A stretch of 5,662 bases of DNA, taken from positions 1-5,662 of the forward strand of contig CALDHJ010000182.1 of NCBI GenBank assembly GCA_937941555.1, written 5' to 3'. Every line of letters begins with the position of its first letter. Within the stretch, counting starts at the first letter, position 1. The notes under the pieces were generated by a model. That model was not told the origin of the DNA. It saw nothing but the letters and a program-made list of their open reading frames with translations, and made no database searches. Source of the stretch: an uncultured Granulosicoccaceae bacterium (lineage in GTDB: Bacteria > Pseudomonadota > Gammaproteobacteria > CALCKW01). The translations under genes were made by a program, and so were the position numbers. Below are positions 5,297-5,662 of this stretch, one piece after another.

Positions 5297-5662
5297 TGTG
5301 GGCGTGCGCGGTGTCGCGGTCTCCGTTCTTGCTGTGTTATCGGTTGCCGCCAATGCCGATATCACCGGTGTCGGTGAACCGCTCGCCGAGGGTGAGCTGG
5401 CGCACTGGGATATCTCGGTCGCCTACGACGGTGACAATCTGCCGCCGGGTGTCGGGACCTTGACCGCCGGTGAAGAGATCTGGTCTGCCAAGTGTGCGAT
5501 GTGCCACGGTGATTTTGGTGAAGGCCAGAACGGCTACCCGAAAATGCTCGGCGCGGACCTGGACGAATTCCGTCAGACCGCAATCGACCAGGGGTTCAAT
5601 GTCGAAATCCGAGGGATCAACAACCTCTGGGCGCACGCGCCAACCCTGTTTGACATGATCCG
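5280..5662 (+). CDS. soxD: SoxD, c-type cytochrome subunit of SoxCD (N-terminal part)
   Basis: The first 127 codons are present and the gene runs off the right edge. ATG 5280 lies inside the end of soxC (soxC stop 5294-5296), with GGAG (5267-5270) 9 nt upstream, so the two are probably translationally coupled and made in matched amounts. Residues 1-26 are a Sec signal peptide (LAVLSVAANA, cut before D27). The first haem site is C72-A-M-C75-H76, preceded by LTAGEEIWSAK. The following WAHAPTLFDMIR (117 onward) is the conserved SoxD segment near the distal side of the haem domain. In Paracoccus SoxD has two haem domains; other SoxD proteins have one, and the missing part would decide this. SoxD takes electrons from the SoxC molybdenum centre and passes them to periplasmic cytochromes. 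Confidence 0.92.
   Translation, partial: MFKCLDVGVRGVAVSVLAVLSVAANADITGVGEPLAEGELAHWDISVAYDGDNLPPGVGTLTAGEEIWSAKCAMCHGDFGEGQNGYPKMLGADLDEFRQTAIDQGFNVEIRGINNLWAHAPTLFDMI

Overview
The window is part of a thiosulfate-oxidation (Sox) locus from a GC-rich member of the Pseudomonadota. The gene set (SoxX, SoxW, SoxS, an ArsR-family SoxR, a YeeE/YedE SoxT, a SoxH-like hydrolase, SoxC and SoxD) fits the complete Sox pathway with the SoxCD sulfane dehydrogenase, as known in alpha- and some gammaproteobacteria. The sequence alone does not settle the class. Both ends of the window cut a gene.

Layout: at the left end soxX (its first 50 codons) and, upstream of it, soxW lie on the minus strand. A short divergent promoter region (836-911) separates them from a plus-strand run soxS - soxR - soxT. 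A Tat-exported metallo-beta-lactamase-fold protein (SoxH-like) lies on the minus strand, converging with soxT. A second divergent region (about 3818-3919) then precedes plus-strand soxC, which overlaps soxD; soxD runs off the right end.

How it works together: SoxX (with SoxA, presumably beyond the left edge) joins thiosulfate to the SoxYZ carrier. SoxCD oxidises the carrier-bound sulfane sulfur. SoxS and SoxW are exported thioredoxin-like proteins with CxxC motifs that would keep SoxYZ and its partners reduced and active. SoxT is a membrane protein of the sulfur-compound importer family. SoxR is a repressor with the C42/C108 pair of the persulfide sensors BigR and SqrR.

The strongest regulatory observation is an ATTC-N8-GAAT inverted repeat over the predicted -35 of soxX. 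It matches the known SqrR/BigR operator, and a one-base variant lies between soxW and soxS. Together with the sensor gene this outlines a self-contained sulfane-sulfur-responsive circuit. The soxH/soxC divergent region carries a different, perfect 14-bp palindrome. I found no wholly unknown system, RNA gene, CRISPR array or mobile element.
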